From positions 2,852,001-2,916,000 of the forward strand of contig NZ_NEVS01000004.1 in NCBI RefSeq assembly GCF_002261215.1: a DNA stretch of 64,000 nucleotides, read 5' to 3'. Positions 51,368 to 60,854 of the stretch are shown here, one piece after another; the stretch's first letter is position 1, and every line of letters begins with the position of its first letter. The notes below the pieces were generated by a model. The model searched no databases and had not been told where the DNA came from. It saw only the letters and a program-made list of their open reading frames with translations. The translations under genes were made by a program, and so were the position numbers. The DNA is from Bordetella genomosp. 11. GTDB lineage: Bacteria; Pseudomonadota; Gammaproteobacteria; Burkholderiales; Burkholderiaceae_B.

Positions 51368-52759
51368 ATGCTCCGTTTTCGCAGCGCCCTCAAAGTCATG
51401 ACGTCGCGTGTACGTCTGGGACTGTTCGGCCGTACCTTCCTGCTGCTCGCCGCGCTCATGCTGGTCAGCCTGGGCGCCTGGCTGCAGGTCTTCTTCAGCA
51501 TGGAGCTGGGCCCCCGCGCCAACCAGATGGCGCAACGGGTGATCACCGCCGTTAACATCACCCGTACCGCCCTGGTCTATTCGCAGGCGGACGAACGCAG
51601 CAAGCTGCTGCTGGACCTGGCCACGAACGAAGGCATCCAGGTCTACCCCCGGGAACTCACCGATTTTGCCGAACCCCTGCCCAACGACGACTACTGGCAA
51701 CGGGTGGCGGACCACATCCGCAGCCGTTTCGGGCCCGAAACGCAGATAGCCTGGGGCGTGAACCAGGTGCCCGGCTTCTGGGTCAGCTTCCAGATCGACC
51801 ATGACCTGTATTGGCTGGTGTTCGAGCGGGAACAGATCGGCCTGACGGGCGGCATCGAATGGCTGGGATGGGGTGCCACCGCCCTGCTGCTGTCGCTGGT
51901 GGGCGCGGCCGTCAGCGTCGGTTTCGTCAACCGGCCGCTGTCCAGGCTGGCGCGCGCCGCGCAGGTACTGTCCCGCGGCGAGACGCCGGCCCCGCTGCCG
52001 GAAAACGGGCCGCTGGAAATCCGCGACCTCAATGCCTCGTTCAACCGCATGGCCAAGGACATACGGCAGACGGAGGCGGACCGCGAACTGATGCTGGCGG
52101 GGATCTCGCACGACCTGCGCACGCCGCTGGCGCGGATGCGCCTGGAGATCGAAATGAGCGGCGTGTCCGAAGACGCTCGCCAGGCGATCGACGACGATCT
52201 CGCACAGATCGACCACAGTATCGGGCAGTTGATGGAATATGCCCGTCCCGCCGGCACCCTGCCCCAGATGGCTACCGACGTCTCGGGGGTACTCGGCGAA
52301 CTCCTGGATCGCGAGCGCAGCCATACCGCCTCTACCGGCGGCGAAATCGAAGCCTTCATCACGCCCGGCCTGCGCGCCCGCATCACGGCGCTGGACCTCA
52401 AGCGTATCGTCAGCAACCTGCTGGAAAACGCCCGCCGCTACGGACGGTCCGGCGACGGCCAGGCCCACTTGTACATGGGCGTGCAATCGGAAGGCAATAT
52501 CATCGCCATCGAGGTCTCGGACCGGGGTCCCGGCATCGCGGCCGACGACGTGGACCGGCTGCTGCGGCCCTTTTCCCGGGGCGAGGCGGCGCGCACGGGC
52601 GTCAGCGGCGCGGGGCTGGGACTGGCCATCGTGGAGCGCCTGCTGAAGCACGTCGGCGGCACCCTGAAGATGCTGCCCCGCCCCGGCGGCGGGCTTACGG
52701 CGAGGATAGAATTGCCTAAAGCCCGACTTAGAAATTATCAATTAGACAGCGAAACTTAA
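51368..52759 (+). CDS. risS: EnvZ-type sensor histidine kinase, RisS type
   Basis: 463 residues. Two membrane segments (about 20-42 and 165-187) enclose a periplasmic sensor; HAMP follows, then His248 in AGISHDLRTPLAR (EnvZ-like) and ATPase motifs NLLENARRYG, DRGPGIA and GAGLGLAIVERL. It should phosphorylate RisA; the sensor stimulus is unknown. It begins 34 bases after risA; ATG 51401 is a secondary start candidate. Confidence 0.93.
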   Translation: MLRFRSALKVMTSRVRLGLFGRTFLLLAALMLVSLGAWLQVFFSMELGPRANQMAQRVITAVNITRTALVYSQADERSKLLLDLATNEGIQVYPRELTDFAEPLPNDDYWQRVADHIRSRFGPETQIAWGVNQVPGFWVSFQIDHDLYWLVFEREQIGLTGGIEWLGWGATALLLSLVGAAVSVGFVNRPLSRLARAAQVLSRGETPAPLPENGPLEIRDLNASFNRMAKDIRQTEADRELMLAGISHDLRTPLARMRLEIEMSGVSEDARQAIDDDLAQIDHSIGQLMEYARPAGTLPQMATDVSGVLGELLDRERSHTASTGGEIEAFITPGLRARITALDLKRIVSNLLENARRYGRSGDGQAHLYMGVQSEGNIIAIEVSDRGPGIAADDVDRLLRPFSRGEAARTGVSGAGLGLAIVERLLKHVGGTLKMLPRPGGGLTARIELPKARLRNYQLDSET

Positions 52760-52787
52760 TAGCGTAAAATTTACGGGTCTAAGTTTC
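52751..52787. promoter_or_regulatory. Nested inverted repeat between risS and ahpC
   Basis: Outer arms GAAACTTA (52751-52758) and TAAGTTTC (52780-52787) enclose inner arms CGTAAA (52763-52768) and TTTACG (52770-52775). It spans the risS stop and lies 25 bases before the ahpC start. No T-run follows, so it is not a clear terminator. It may be an operator for ahpC (OxyR-type control is common) or an RNA structure. Confidence 0.55.
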
Positions 52788-52812
52788 ATCACCCAAAAAG
52801 CAAGGAGTCCAC

Positions 52813-53361
52813 ATGAAAACTGTTGGCGACAAACTCGAGCCTTTCAAGGTTGCCGGCGTCAAGCCCGGCTTCAACCACCACGAAGAAAACGGCGTGTCCG
52901 CCTTTGAGGACATCACCGAAAGCTCGTTCCCTGGCAAGTGGAAGGTGATCTATTTCTATCCGAAGGACTTCACCTTCGTGTGCCCGACCGAAATCGTCGG
53001 CTTCAACGCCCTGGCCAAGGAATTCGAAGACCGTGACGCCGTCCTGCTGGGCGGTTCGACCGACAACGAATTCGTCAAGCTGGCCTGGCGCCGCGAGCAC
53101 CCGGACCTGAACAAGCTGGGCCACTACCAGTTCGGCGACACCACGGGCGCCCTGGTCGACCAGCTGGGCGTACGTGAAAAGTCCGCCGGCGTGGCTCTGC
53201 GCGCCACCTTCATCGTCGATCCGGACAACGTGATCCAACACGTTTCGGTGAACAACCTGAACGTCGGCCGCAATCCGGAGGAAGTCCTCCGCCTGCTCGA
53301 CGGCCTGCAAACCGACGAGCTGTGCCCGTGCAACCGTAAGGTTGGCGGCGACACGCTGTAA
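52813..53361 (+). CDS. ahpC: Alkyl hydroperoxide reductase peroxiredoxin
   Basis: 182-residue two-cysteine peroxiredoxin that reduces hydrogen and organic peroxides. Peroxidatic Cys57 in DFTFVCPTE and C-terminal resolving-type CPC (C171, C173) are present. ATG 52813 follows AAGGAG. The partner is AhpD just downstream; no AhpF-type reductase is nearby. Confidence 0.96.
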   Translation: MKTVGDKLEPFKVAGVKPGFNHHEENGVSAFEDITESSFPGKWKVIYFYPKDFTFVCPTEIVGFNALAKEFEDRDAVLLGGSTDNEFVKLAWRREHPDLNKLGHYQFGDTTGALVDQLGVREKSAGVALRATFIVDPDNVIQHVSVNNLNVGRNPEEVLRLLDGLQTDELCPCNRKVGGDTL

Positions 53362-53368
53362 GATCCCC

Positions 53369-53388
53369 AGCCCGGTTCGCCGGGCTTT
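53369..53388 (+). terminator. Hairpin between ahpC and ahpD
   Basis: AGCCCGG-TTCG-CCGGGCT then TT: perfect 7-bp stem with a stable UUCG tetraloop. The weak T-run suggests partial termination or 3' end protection of the ahpC message, giving more AhpC than AhpD. Confidence 0.65.
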
Positions 53389-53415
53389 CGCTGCTTCACG
53401 CTATAGGTAAAAACT

Positions 53416-53934
53416 ATGGAATTTATCCAAACCATTAAGGACTCAGTGCCGGATTGGGCCAAGGATATCCGGCTGAACCTGGACGGCGTGATCGCGCGCT
53501 CCACGTTGCCCGCGGAAGACGCGGTGGGCGCCGCGCTGGCGGCGGCCTTTGCGTCGCGCAGTCCCTTCCTGATCGAAGCCTTCAAGAAAGGCCTGTCGGA
53601 AACCGACGCCAACGCCGCCCTGACGGCGGCCGCGCTGATGGGCATGAACAACGTATGGTATCCGTACGTCGAGATGGCGGAAGATGCCCAGCTGAAGAGC
53701 CTGCCCGCGCAACTGCGCATGAATGCCTACTCGACCAGCGGCGGTGTGGACAAGAAGCGATTCGAGCTGTTCGCTTTGTCGGCCTCTATCGTCGGCAAAT
53801 GCCATTTCTGCGTGCAGTCGCACTACGCCTTGCTGAAAAAAGAAGGCTACACCGTCGAGCAGTTGCGCGACGTCGGCCGCATCGCCGCCGTGGTGAACGC
53901 GGCCGCGCTGGTGCTGACCGCGCAAGGCAAGTAA
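53416..53934 (+). CDS. ahpD: Alkylhydroperoxidase AhpD-like
   Basis: 172 residues of the carboxymuconolactone-decarboxylase-like family. CHFC (C129, C132) with H136 is the AhpD redox site that recycles AhpC. ATG 53416 follows the hairpin. In the family this reductase works with dihydrolipoamide rather than AhpF. Confidence 0.94.
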   Translation: MEFIQTIKDSVPDWAKDIRLNLDGVIARSTLPAEDAVGAALAAAFASRSPFLIEAFKKGLSETDANAALTAAALMGMNNVWYPYVEMAEDAQLKSLPAQLRMNAYSTSGGVDKKRFELFALSASIVGKCHFCVQSHYALLKKEGYTVEQLRDVGRIAAVVNAAALVLTAQGK

Positions 53935-53951
53935 GCGGAGCAAACCCCGCC

Positions 53952-54452
53952 CTAGGCCGTGGCGTCGCGTGCCAGCAGGGCTACTACCGTGGCCGCGATG
54001 CCCTCCTTGCGGCCAAGGTAGCCCAGCCCCTCGCTGGTCTTGGCCTTGATGTTGACCGCGCTTTGGTCCAGGCCCAGGTCGGCGGCGATGTTGCCCACCA
54101 TTGCGGCGGCATGCGGGCCGATCTTCGGCGCCTGCGCATGCACCGTGGCGTCGATATTGACGACAGTCCAGCCCGCCTCTTTCACCTTCGCCATGGCCGC
54201 GCGCAACAGCACGCGGCTATCGGCGCCGCGATAGGCCGGGTCCGTGTCCGGGAAATGCCGGCCGATATCGCCCAGCGCGGCGCCGCCCAGTACCGCGTCG
54301 GTGATGGCATGCAGCAGGACGTCCGCATCGGAATGCCCTTGCAGCCCATGGGTATGCGGAATGGTGACGCCACCGATGACCAGCGGACGGCCCACCGCCA
54401 ATGCGTGGACATCGAAACCCTGCCCTACGCGGAAGGGAATATTCACAGCCAT
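53952..54452 (-). CDS. ispF: 2-C-methyl-D-erythritol 2,4-cyclodiphosphate synthase
   Basis: 166 residues from ATG 54452 ([18 protein letters not shown]). Family zinc/active-site motifs [23 protein letters not shown] and INIKAKT-like end ([16 protein letters not shown]). Catalyses the fifth step of the MEP isoprenoid pathway. It overlaps ispD by 10 bases. Confidence 0.97.
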   Translation of the reverse strand: MAVNIPFRVGQGFDVHALAVGRPLVIGGVTIPHTHGLQGHSDADVLLHAITDAVLGGAALGDIGRHFPDTDPAYRGADSRVLLRAAMAKVKEAGWTVVNIDATVHAQAPKIGPHAAAMVGNIAADLGLDQSAVNIKAKTSEGLGYLGRKEGIAATVVALLARDATA

Positions 54453-55126
54453 TTCTCCATCAGGCCGAAATCCTCCGGCCAGGTCACCTTGAAATTGCGC
54501 ATGACGCCCGGCACCAGCAGCGGCGCAAGGCCGGCGGCTTCGATGGCCGAGGCCTCGTCGGTGACGTCGACGCCGCGCTCTGCGGCCTCGCGCAACGCCC
54601 GCCGCAGCAGCCCCGCGCGAAACATCTGCGGTGTCTGCGCCTGCCAGAGCTCCTGCCGATCCACCGTGCGCACGACGCGCTCGTGCCCGGCCTTGACCGT
54701 GTCGCGTACCGGCAGCGCCAGCAGGCCGCCCACGGTATCTTCCAGGCACGCGTCGATCAGCCGCGCCAGCGCGGCGGCCGTCAGGCCGGGGCGCGCGGCG
54801 TCGTGAACCAATATCCAGTCGTCGTCGGCCGCTCCGCTATCGCCCAGGGCGTTGGCCACGGTGACCGCGCGCGTGGGACCGCCGCATTCGCGCCATACGG
54901 TGCGCGGCAACCCGGCCAGCGCGGATTCCACCCAGCTATCGCCCGGCGACACGGCAACACGCACCTGGCACACCCGCGGATCCGCCAGCAGCGCGAGCAC
55001 CGAATGCCGCAGCATGGGCTGCCCAGCCAGGGGGTAATACTGCTTGGGAAGACCGGCGCCGCCGGCGGCCACGGCACGGGCGCCGATGCCGGCCGCGGGA
55101 ACGATCGCGATAAGAGAGGCGGACAT
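54443..55126 (-). CDS. ispD: 2-C-methyl-D-erythritol 4-phosphate cytidylyltransferase
   Basis: 227 residues, CTP-binding motif PAAGIGAR, then [23 protein letters not shown] and DEASAIE. Third step of the MEP pathway, coupled to ispF. Divergent from mfd with only 29 bases between starts. Confidence 0.96.
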   Translation of the reverse strand: MSASLIAIVPAAGIGARAVAAGGAGLPKQYYPLAGQPMLRHSVLALLADPRVCQVRVAVSPGDSWVESALAGLPRTVWRECGGPTRAVTVANALGDSGAADDDWILVHDAARPGLTAAALARLIDACLEDTVGGLLALPVRDTVKAGHERVVRTVDRQELWQAQTPQMFRAGLLRRALREAAERGVDVTDEASAIEAAGLAPLLVPGVMRNFKVTWPEDFGLMEKWL

Positions 55127-55155
55127 AGGCTGGAGATTTTATAATCTTCCTTCTC

Positions 55156-58100
55156 ATGCCTGCAGATTTCCCCTCTTCCCCCCCGGCGCCGCTGGTCCCG
55201 TCGACGGACTCCATCCTGGCGGCCCTCAAACCCGGCACCCGATATGCACAGCCCCGCCCCCCCGGCTCGGGCGATGCATGGCTGCTGGCCGACCTGGCCC
55301 GCCAGGCCGCCCGCCCGCTGCTCGTGCTGACCGCCGATCCGCTGGAAGCGCAGCGGCTGACCGACGAAATCCATCTATTCGATGCCGATCTGCGCGTGCG
55401 CCAGCTGCCCGACTGGGAAACGCTGCCCTACGATGCCTTCTCGCCGCATCACGACCTGATTTCCGAACGGCTGAAGACGCTGGACGCACTGATGCGTCAT
55501 TCCGTCGACGTCCTGGCCGTGCCCATTACTACCGCGTTGTATCGCCTGGCGCCGCCCTCGTTCATGGCCGCCTATACGTTTTCGTTCAAGCAGCGCGACA
55601 AGCTGGACGAGGCCGCGCTGCGGGCGCGGTTGACGCTGGCCAACTACAGCCACGTGACCCAGGTCACGGCGCCCGGCGAATTCTGCCTGCGCGGCGGCCT
55701 GATCGATCTGTTCCCCATGGGCTCGGCGGTGCCTTACCGGCTGGACCTGTTCGACGACGAAATCGAATCGATACGCGCCTTCGACGTCGACACCCAGCGC
55801 AGCCTGTACCCGGTCAATCATGTGCAGCTGCTGCCGGGACGCGAATTCCCGATGGACGAGGAAGCGCGCAATCGCTTCCGCGCACGCTTTCGCGAGATCT
55901 TCGAAGGCGATCCTTCGCGTGCCCTGCCCTATCGCGATATCGGCAACGGCATCGCATTCGCGGGCGTCGAATACTACCTGCCGCTATTCTTCGAGCAAAC
56001 CGCCACCCTGTTCGATTACCTGGCGCCGTCGACCATCATGGTGACGATCGGCGATATCGACGATGCCATCCGCCGCTTTGCCCAGGATACCTCCAGCCGC
56101 TACCAATTCCTGAAGAGCGACCGCGAGCGTCCGGTGCTGGCGCCGGACGCACTGTTCCTCGATAGCGAATCGCTGTTCGGCCAGCTCAAGGATTTCGAAC
56201 GCCTTGCATTGACGGCCGACGCCGGCCATCCCGATATCGGGCCGGCGCCCGACGTGGCGGTCACGCGGCGGGCCGACGACCCCGTGGCGCGGCTGCGCAC
56301 GGTGGTCGATGCCGGCAAGTGGCGCATCCTGCTATGCGCCGATTCCGCCGGCCGGCGCGAGACCCTGGCCCAGATGCTGGCCGAGTTCGACCTGGCGCCG
56401 GATTTCGAGGCAGCGTCCATCGAGGACTTCCGCCTGTCTCCGGCGCGCCTGGCCCTGCTGGCAGCGCCGCTGACGTCCGGATTCAGCCTGCCCGCCGAAG
56501 GCATCGCCTTCATCACCGAGAACGACCTGTACCCGGGACAGGCCGCGGTCGGCCGCCGCGGCCGCCGCGAGCAGGAGCGCGCCAGCAACGTCGAAGCCAT
56601 GGTGCGCGACCTGTCGGAACTGCGCGAGGGCGACCCCGTCGTCCACGCCCAGCATGGCATCGGCCGCTACCATGGCCTGATCAATATGGACATGGGCGAA
56701 GGCGAGATGGAGTTCCTGCATCTCGAATACGCCAACGGCAGCACGCTATACGTTCCCGTCTCGCAGTTGCACGTCATCGCGCGCTACAGCGGCGCGGACC
56801 CGGAAGCCGCGCCGCTGCACCAGCTGGGTTCGGGACAATGGGACAAGGCGCGCCGCAAGGCCGCCAAGCAGGTGCGCGACACCGCGGCGGAACTTCTCGA
56901 CCTGTACGCCAAGCGGGCGGCGCGCGAAGGCTATGCCTTCAAGTTGCAGCCCAACGACTACGAGGCCTTCGCCGAAGGCTTCGGCTTCGAGGAAACCGCG
57001 GACCAGGCCGCCGCCATCCAGGCCGTGATCCACGACATGACTTCCGGCAAGCCCATGGATCGGCTGGTCTGCGGCGACGTCGGTTTCGGCAAGACGGAAG
57101 TCGCGCTGCGGGCCGCCTTCCTGGCGGTCGCCAACGGCAAACAGGTTGCCCTGCTCTGCCCCACCACCCTGCTGGCCGAACAGCACGCGCAGACCTTCGC
57201 GGACCGTTTCGCCGACTGGCCCGTGCGCGTCGTGGAATTGTCCCGTTTCCGGTCCGCCAAGGAAGTCGCCGCGGCGATCCAGGGCATCAACGACGGCAGC
57301 GTCGACATCGTCATCGGCACGCACAAGATCCTGTCCAAGGATGTGCGCTTCAAGCAGCTGGGCCTGGTCATCATCGACGAGGAACACCGCTTCGGGGTAC
57401 GCCAGAAAGAAGCACTGAAGTCCCTGCGCGCCGAAGTCGACGTGCTGACGCTGACCGCCACGCCCATCCCCCGCACGCTGGGCATGTCGCTGGAAGGCAT
57501 CCGGGATTTTTCCGTTATCGCGACCGCGCCGCAAAAGCGCCTGGCCATCAAGACCTTCGTCCGGCGCGAAGACGGCAGCACCATCCGCGAGGCGCTGCTG
57601 CGCGAGCTGAAGCGCGGCGGCCAGGCCTACTTCCTGCACAACGAAGTGGAAACCATCCACAACCGGCGCGCCCGGCTGGAAGAACTGGTACCGGAAGCCC
57701 GCATCGCCGTCGCCCATGGCCAGATGGGCGAACGCGACCTCGAACAGGTCATGAAGGGGTTCTACCAGCAGCGCTTCAATGTGCTGCTCTGTACCACCAT
57801 CATCGAAACCGGCATCGACGTCCCGACGGCCAACACCATCGTGATCCATCGGGCGGACCGCTTCGGCCTGGCGCAGCTGCACCAGCTGCGCGGACGCGTG
57901 GGACGGTCGCATCACCAGGCCTACGCCTACCTCCTCACGCCAGGGGAGGACGCCATCACCTCCAACGCCAAGAAGCGTCTCGAAGCGATCCAGGCCATGG
58001 AAGAACTCGGATCTGGCTTCTACCTGGCGATGCACGACCTGGAGATCCGCGGCACCGGCGAAGTCCTGGGCGAATCGCAATCGGGCAACATCCAGGAAGT

Positions 58101-58620
58101 CGGTTTCTCGATGTACACCGATATGCTGAACGAAGCCGTGCGCGCCCTGAAAGCCGGGGAAGAACCCGACCTGGAAGCGCCGTTCGGCAAATCCTGCGAA
58201 GTCAATCTGCACGCGCCCGCGCTGTTGCCGGCCGATTACTGCGCCGACGTCCATGCCCGCCTGGCGGTGTACAAGCGCCTTTCGCATGCGGACGGCGAGG
58301 ACGACCTGATCCGCATCCAGGAAGAGCTGATAGACCGCTTCGGCAAGCTGCCTGAATCCGCGCAGACGCTGCTGGCCTCGCACCGCCTGCGGCTGGCCGC
58401 GCAGGCGCTGGGGATCGTCAAGATCGATGCGAGCGAAACCCAGGCGCTGGTGCAGTTCGGACCCAATCCGCCGGTGGACTCCCTGCGCATCATCGAACTG
58501 GTGCAAAAGCAACGCCACATCAAGCTGGCCGGCCAGGACAAGCTGCGCGTCGAAATCAAGGGCCAGCAGATCCCGGCCCGCGTCGACGCCGTGCGCACCG
58601 TGCTGCGGGCCCTGGCATGA
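55156..58620 (+). CDS. mfd: Transcription-repair coupling factor Mfd
   Basis: 1154-residue translocase that removes stalled RNA polymerase from damage and recruits UvrA. N-terminal UvrB-like part, RNA polymerase interaction domain (about 480-560), then helicase motifs GDVGFGKTEVALRAAF, DEEHRFG, TATPIPRTL, QLRGRVGRSHHQAYAYL and a C-terminal regulatory domain. The TATAAT at 55140-55145 is close to the start, so the leader may be very short. Confidence 0.97.
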   Translation: MPADFPSSPPAPLVPSTDSILAALKPGTRYAQPRPPGSGDAWLLADLARQAARPLLVLTADPLEAQRLTDEIHLFDADLRVRQLPDWETLPYDAFSPHHDLISERLKTLDALMRHSVDVLAVPITTALYRLAPPSFMAAYTFSFKQRDKLDEAALRARLTLANYSHVTQVTAPGEFCLRGGLIDLFPMGSAVPYRLDLFDDEIESIRAFDVDTQRSLYPVNHVQLLPGREFPMDEEARNRFRARFREIFEGDPSRALPYRDIGNGIAFAGVEYYLPLFFEQTATLFDYLAPSTIMVTIGDIDDAIRRFAQDTSSRYQFLKSDRERPVLAPDALFLDSESLFGQLKDFERLALTADAGHPDIGPAPDVAVTRRADDPVARLRTVVDAGKWRILLCADSAGRRETLAQMLAEFDLAPDFEAASIEDFRLSPARLALLAAPLTSGFSLPAEGIAFITENDLYPGQAAVGRRGRREQERASNVEAMVRDLSELREGDPVVHAQHGIGRYHGLINMDMGEGEMEFLHLEYANGSTLYVPVSQLHVIARYSGADPEAAPLHQLGSGQWDKARRKAAKQVRDTAAELLDLYAKRAAREGYAFKLQPNDYEAFAEGFGFEETADQAAAIQAVIHDMTSGKPMDRLVCGDVGFGKTEVALRAAFLAVANGKQVALLCPTTLLAEQHAQTFADRFADWPVRVVELSRFRSAKEVAAAIQGINDGSVDIVIGTHKILSKDVRFKQLGLVIIDEEHRFGVRQKEALKSLRAEVDVLTLTATPIPRTLGMSLEGIRDFSVIATAPQKRLAIKTFVRREDGSTIREALLRELKRGGQAYFLHNEVETIHNRRARLEELVPEARIAVAHGQMGERDLEQVMKGFYQQRFNVLLCTTIIETGIDVPTANTIVIHRADRFGLAQLHQLRGRVGRSHHQAYAYLLTPGEDAITSNAKKRLEAIQAMEELGSGFYLAMHDLEIRGTGEVLGESQSGNIQEVGFSMYTDMLNEAVRALKAGEEPDLEAPFGKSCEVNLHAPALLPADYCADVHARLAVYKRLSHADGEDDLIRIQEELIDRFGKLPESAQTLLASHRLRLAAQALGIVKIDASETQALVQFGPNPPVDSLRIIELVQKQRHIKLAGQDKLRVEIKGQQIPARVDAVRTVLRALA

Positions 58621-59501
58621 ACAACCCCGATATCCCCCTGGACATGACCCCACACCATCTCGTCATTCAATCCCCCGCCCTGGCCGCCGAACATTGCGAG
58701 CAAGTGGCCGCGCTGTCGCAGGCCCAGGGGCTGCACCGCCTGAGCGCGACGGCGGCGCGCCTGCTGGATGTACAGCACGACGACGCGACGCGTCAGGATG
58801 TACGGCAATGGTGCGAGGCCGCGGGCGTCGACTACGCCTTCTTGCCCAGGGGCAGCGCCCTGTCGCAATGCAAGGTGCTGGCGATGGATATGGACTCCAC
58901 CCTGATCAATATCGAATGCATCGACGAGATTGCCGGCGTGGCCGGGGTGAAGGACAAAGTGGCGGCCATCACGGAAGCCGCCATGCGCGGCGAAATCACC
59001 GATTTCTCCGAGAGCTTGCGGCGGCGCGTGGCCTTGCTCGCCAGCCAGCCGGCGCAGGCGCTGGAACAGGTGTACCGCGATAAGCTGCGCCTGAATCCCG
59101 GCGCGGAGACCTTGATCGCATCGGCGCGCGACGCCGGCATCCGGATCCTGCTGGTATCGGGCGGGTTCACCTTCTTCACCGAACGCCTGCGCGAGCGCCT
59201 GGGCCTGGACGAAGCCCACGCCAATACGCTGGAGATCGTGGACGGCAGGCTGACCGGCCGCGTGCTGGGCGACATCGTCGACGCGGCCGGCAAGGCCGAG
59301 CGCCTGAGCGCGTTCGCGCGACGCCACGGCGCCGCGCCGCACCAGATCATCGCCATGGGCGACGGCGCCAACGATCTGAAAATGCTGGGGCTGGCCGGCT
59401 ACTCCGTGGCCTACCACGCCAAGCCCATCGTGCGCGAGCAGACGCGCTTCGCGCTGAACGTATCGGGCCTGGACGGCGTGCTGAACTGGTTCGAGCATTG
59501 A
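58617..59501 (+). CDS. serB: Phosphoserine phosphatase SerB
   Basis: 294 residues. HAD motifs: DMDST (Asp91, Asp93) with LVSGGF, and MGDGANDLKML near the end. Makes serine from phosphoserine. Starts in an ATGA overlap with mfd. ATG 58644 is a possible second start. Serine production fits the local demand for Ser-tRNA(Sec), but no direct link is implied. Confidence 0.96.
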   Translation: MNNPDIPLDMTPHHLVIQSPALAAEHCEQVAALSQAQGLHRLSATAARLLDVQHDDATRQDVRQWCEAAGVDYAFLPRGSALSQCKVLAMDMDSTLINIECIDEIAGVAGVKDKVAAITEAAMRGEITDFSESLRRRVALLASQPAQALEQVYRDKLRLNPGAETLIASARDAGIRILLVSGGFTFFTERLRERLGLDEAHANTLEIVDGRLTGRVLGDIVDAAGKAERLSAFARRHGAAPHQIIAMGDGANDLKMLGLAGYSVAYHAKPIVREQTRFALNVSGLDGVLNWFEH

Positions 59502-59698
59502 CGCCCGCCGATCCGCCGCGCGCTTCCCGACCGCGCGCGGCACATCGAAACATCCGCGCCGGCCGGCACGGCATGCAAATTTGAAGTTTGGATGGATCAG
59601 AGACTTCTGAACGACTTGCCCCCGGGACAAGACAAGAATATGGGACGGACCAATGTTCGGTTCATTTCCCTCCCCGGGGACAGTCGCAGGAGATCACG

Positions 59699-60811
59699 AT
59701 GCCATACCCCACCAGTTACCAGACGTACAAGCAGCGCGAGCTGCAGGCGATGATGGCCTCCCGACACCGGGATCCTGCCTACATGGAGCGGCAGCGCAAG
59801 ACCTTCGATGCGGTTCTTGCCATGATGCAGGCCGCATTGGGCGGCCTGGATGTCGCAAGCCGCGAATGCCACGCCGTCGGCGGGTTCACCATCGAGGAAG
59901 CGAACAAGTGGCTCGATCTCTTCGAGCAGATCGCGCCCATCGTCCTGCAGATCCCCTTCGGCTACGGCCCGGTCAAGGGCGTGCCCGTGCTGGCGCTCAA
60001 AGGCGCGGCAGCCGCCGGAGTGAACTTTCCACGGATCGGCAAGGTCGTGAACAATGCGGTGGAGGTTTCCGGTGCCACGGCCGTCGTGATGACGCCGATG
60101 GGATGGGTGGACAAAATCTCGCAGGCCTTCGCGGTGACGGGCTACGCGCATGGCGCCGCGACCTACGGATCGCATTTCGCGACCCCTCTGGGCGTGAAGA
60201 CCGCGCTATCCCCCACGCTGGCGAATCTATTGAACCAGATTGCCCACTGGACCTCGAACAGCGCCAGCGGCTTTTCGCAATTTGCCGCGACATTCGCTTC
60301 CATGGGGTCGGTGTTCGCGCACCTGATGGCGACACTGAAAGTGGCGCTCTCGTACAGCAGGCTCGACGGCATCCAGTCGGTGCTGGATCACTACCCCGAC
60401 TGCGACTGCCAATGCCACCAGTACACACGGGAGCTCGTCAACATGAGCATGAATCCCGCCATGGATGCCGCGATGGGCCTGAACGTCATTACAGCCCCCA
60501 TCCCCGCATGGAACATGATGCACAAGAAGGCCCACGCTGTCGCCAATAAATTCCGCGGTCCCGAGCAGAGGACCCATCGGCATCCCTATGAGGTCGCCAC
60601 CGGTTTACTGAAAGGCGCGCGGCAGCCTTCCATGAACCATGGCTGCCGGACTGCCCGCGGCGCCGCCGGGGGACGATGCCCGGTGGCGCTGTTGACCATC
60701 GCGACCTTGTTCGGCAATGGCGACCCCGCGAAGGGATACAAGGCCGCGGTGGCGGCGGTGCAGGCCAACATCGTGGCCGGAGCCACCCGGCTCAAGGACA
60801 AGATCGGCTGA
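59699..60811 (+). CDS. Uncharacterised protein, 370 residues
   Basis: Not recognised. ATG 59699 has a strong AGGAGATCACG site; the frame upstream to 59588 is not supported. It has no signal peptide. N-terminus is charged and Met-rich (residues 1-45), residues about 76-135 and 195-220 are amphipathic-hydrophobic helices rich in Gly/Ala, and there is an odd cysteine cluster DCDCQCH at 234-240 plus Cys at 57, 316 and 327. A Gly/Arg stretch at about 316-327 separates the last 40 residues. It stands alone: 197 bases after serB and convergent with the TonB receptor. The shape fits a secreted effector, toxin or phage-like orphan, all speculative. Confidence 0.55.
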   Translation: MPYPTSYQTYKQRELQAMMASRHRDPAYMERQRKTFDAVLAMMQAALGGLDVASRECHAVGGFTIEEANKWLDLFEQIAPIVLQIPFGYGPVKGVPVLALKGAAAAGVNFPRIGKVVNNAVEVSGATAVVMTPMGWVDKISQAFAVTGYAHGAATYGSHFATPLGVKTALSPTLANLLNQIAHWTSNSASGFSQFAATFASMGSVFAHLMATLKVALSYSRLDGIQSVLDHYPDCDCQCHQYTRELVNMSMNPAMDAAMGLNVITAPIPAWNMMHKKAHAVANKFRGPEQRTHRHPYEVATGLLKGARQPSMNHGCRTARGAAGGRCPVALLTIATLFGNGDPAKGYKAAVAAVQANIVAGATRLKDKIG

Positions 60812-60854
60812 TGCCGGCAGGCAGGCGTGACGAGGTCCGCCCGCCGTCCACGCG

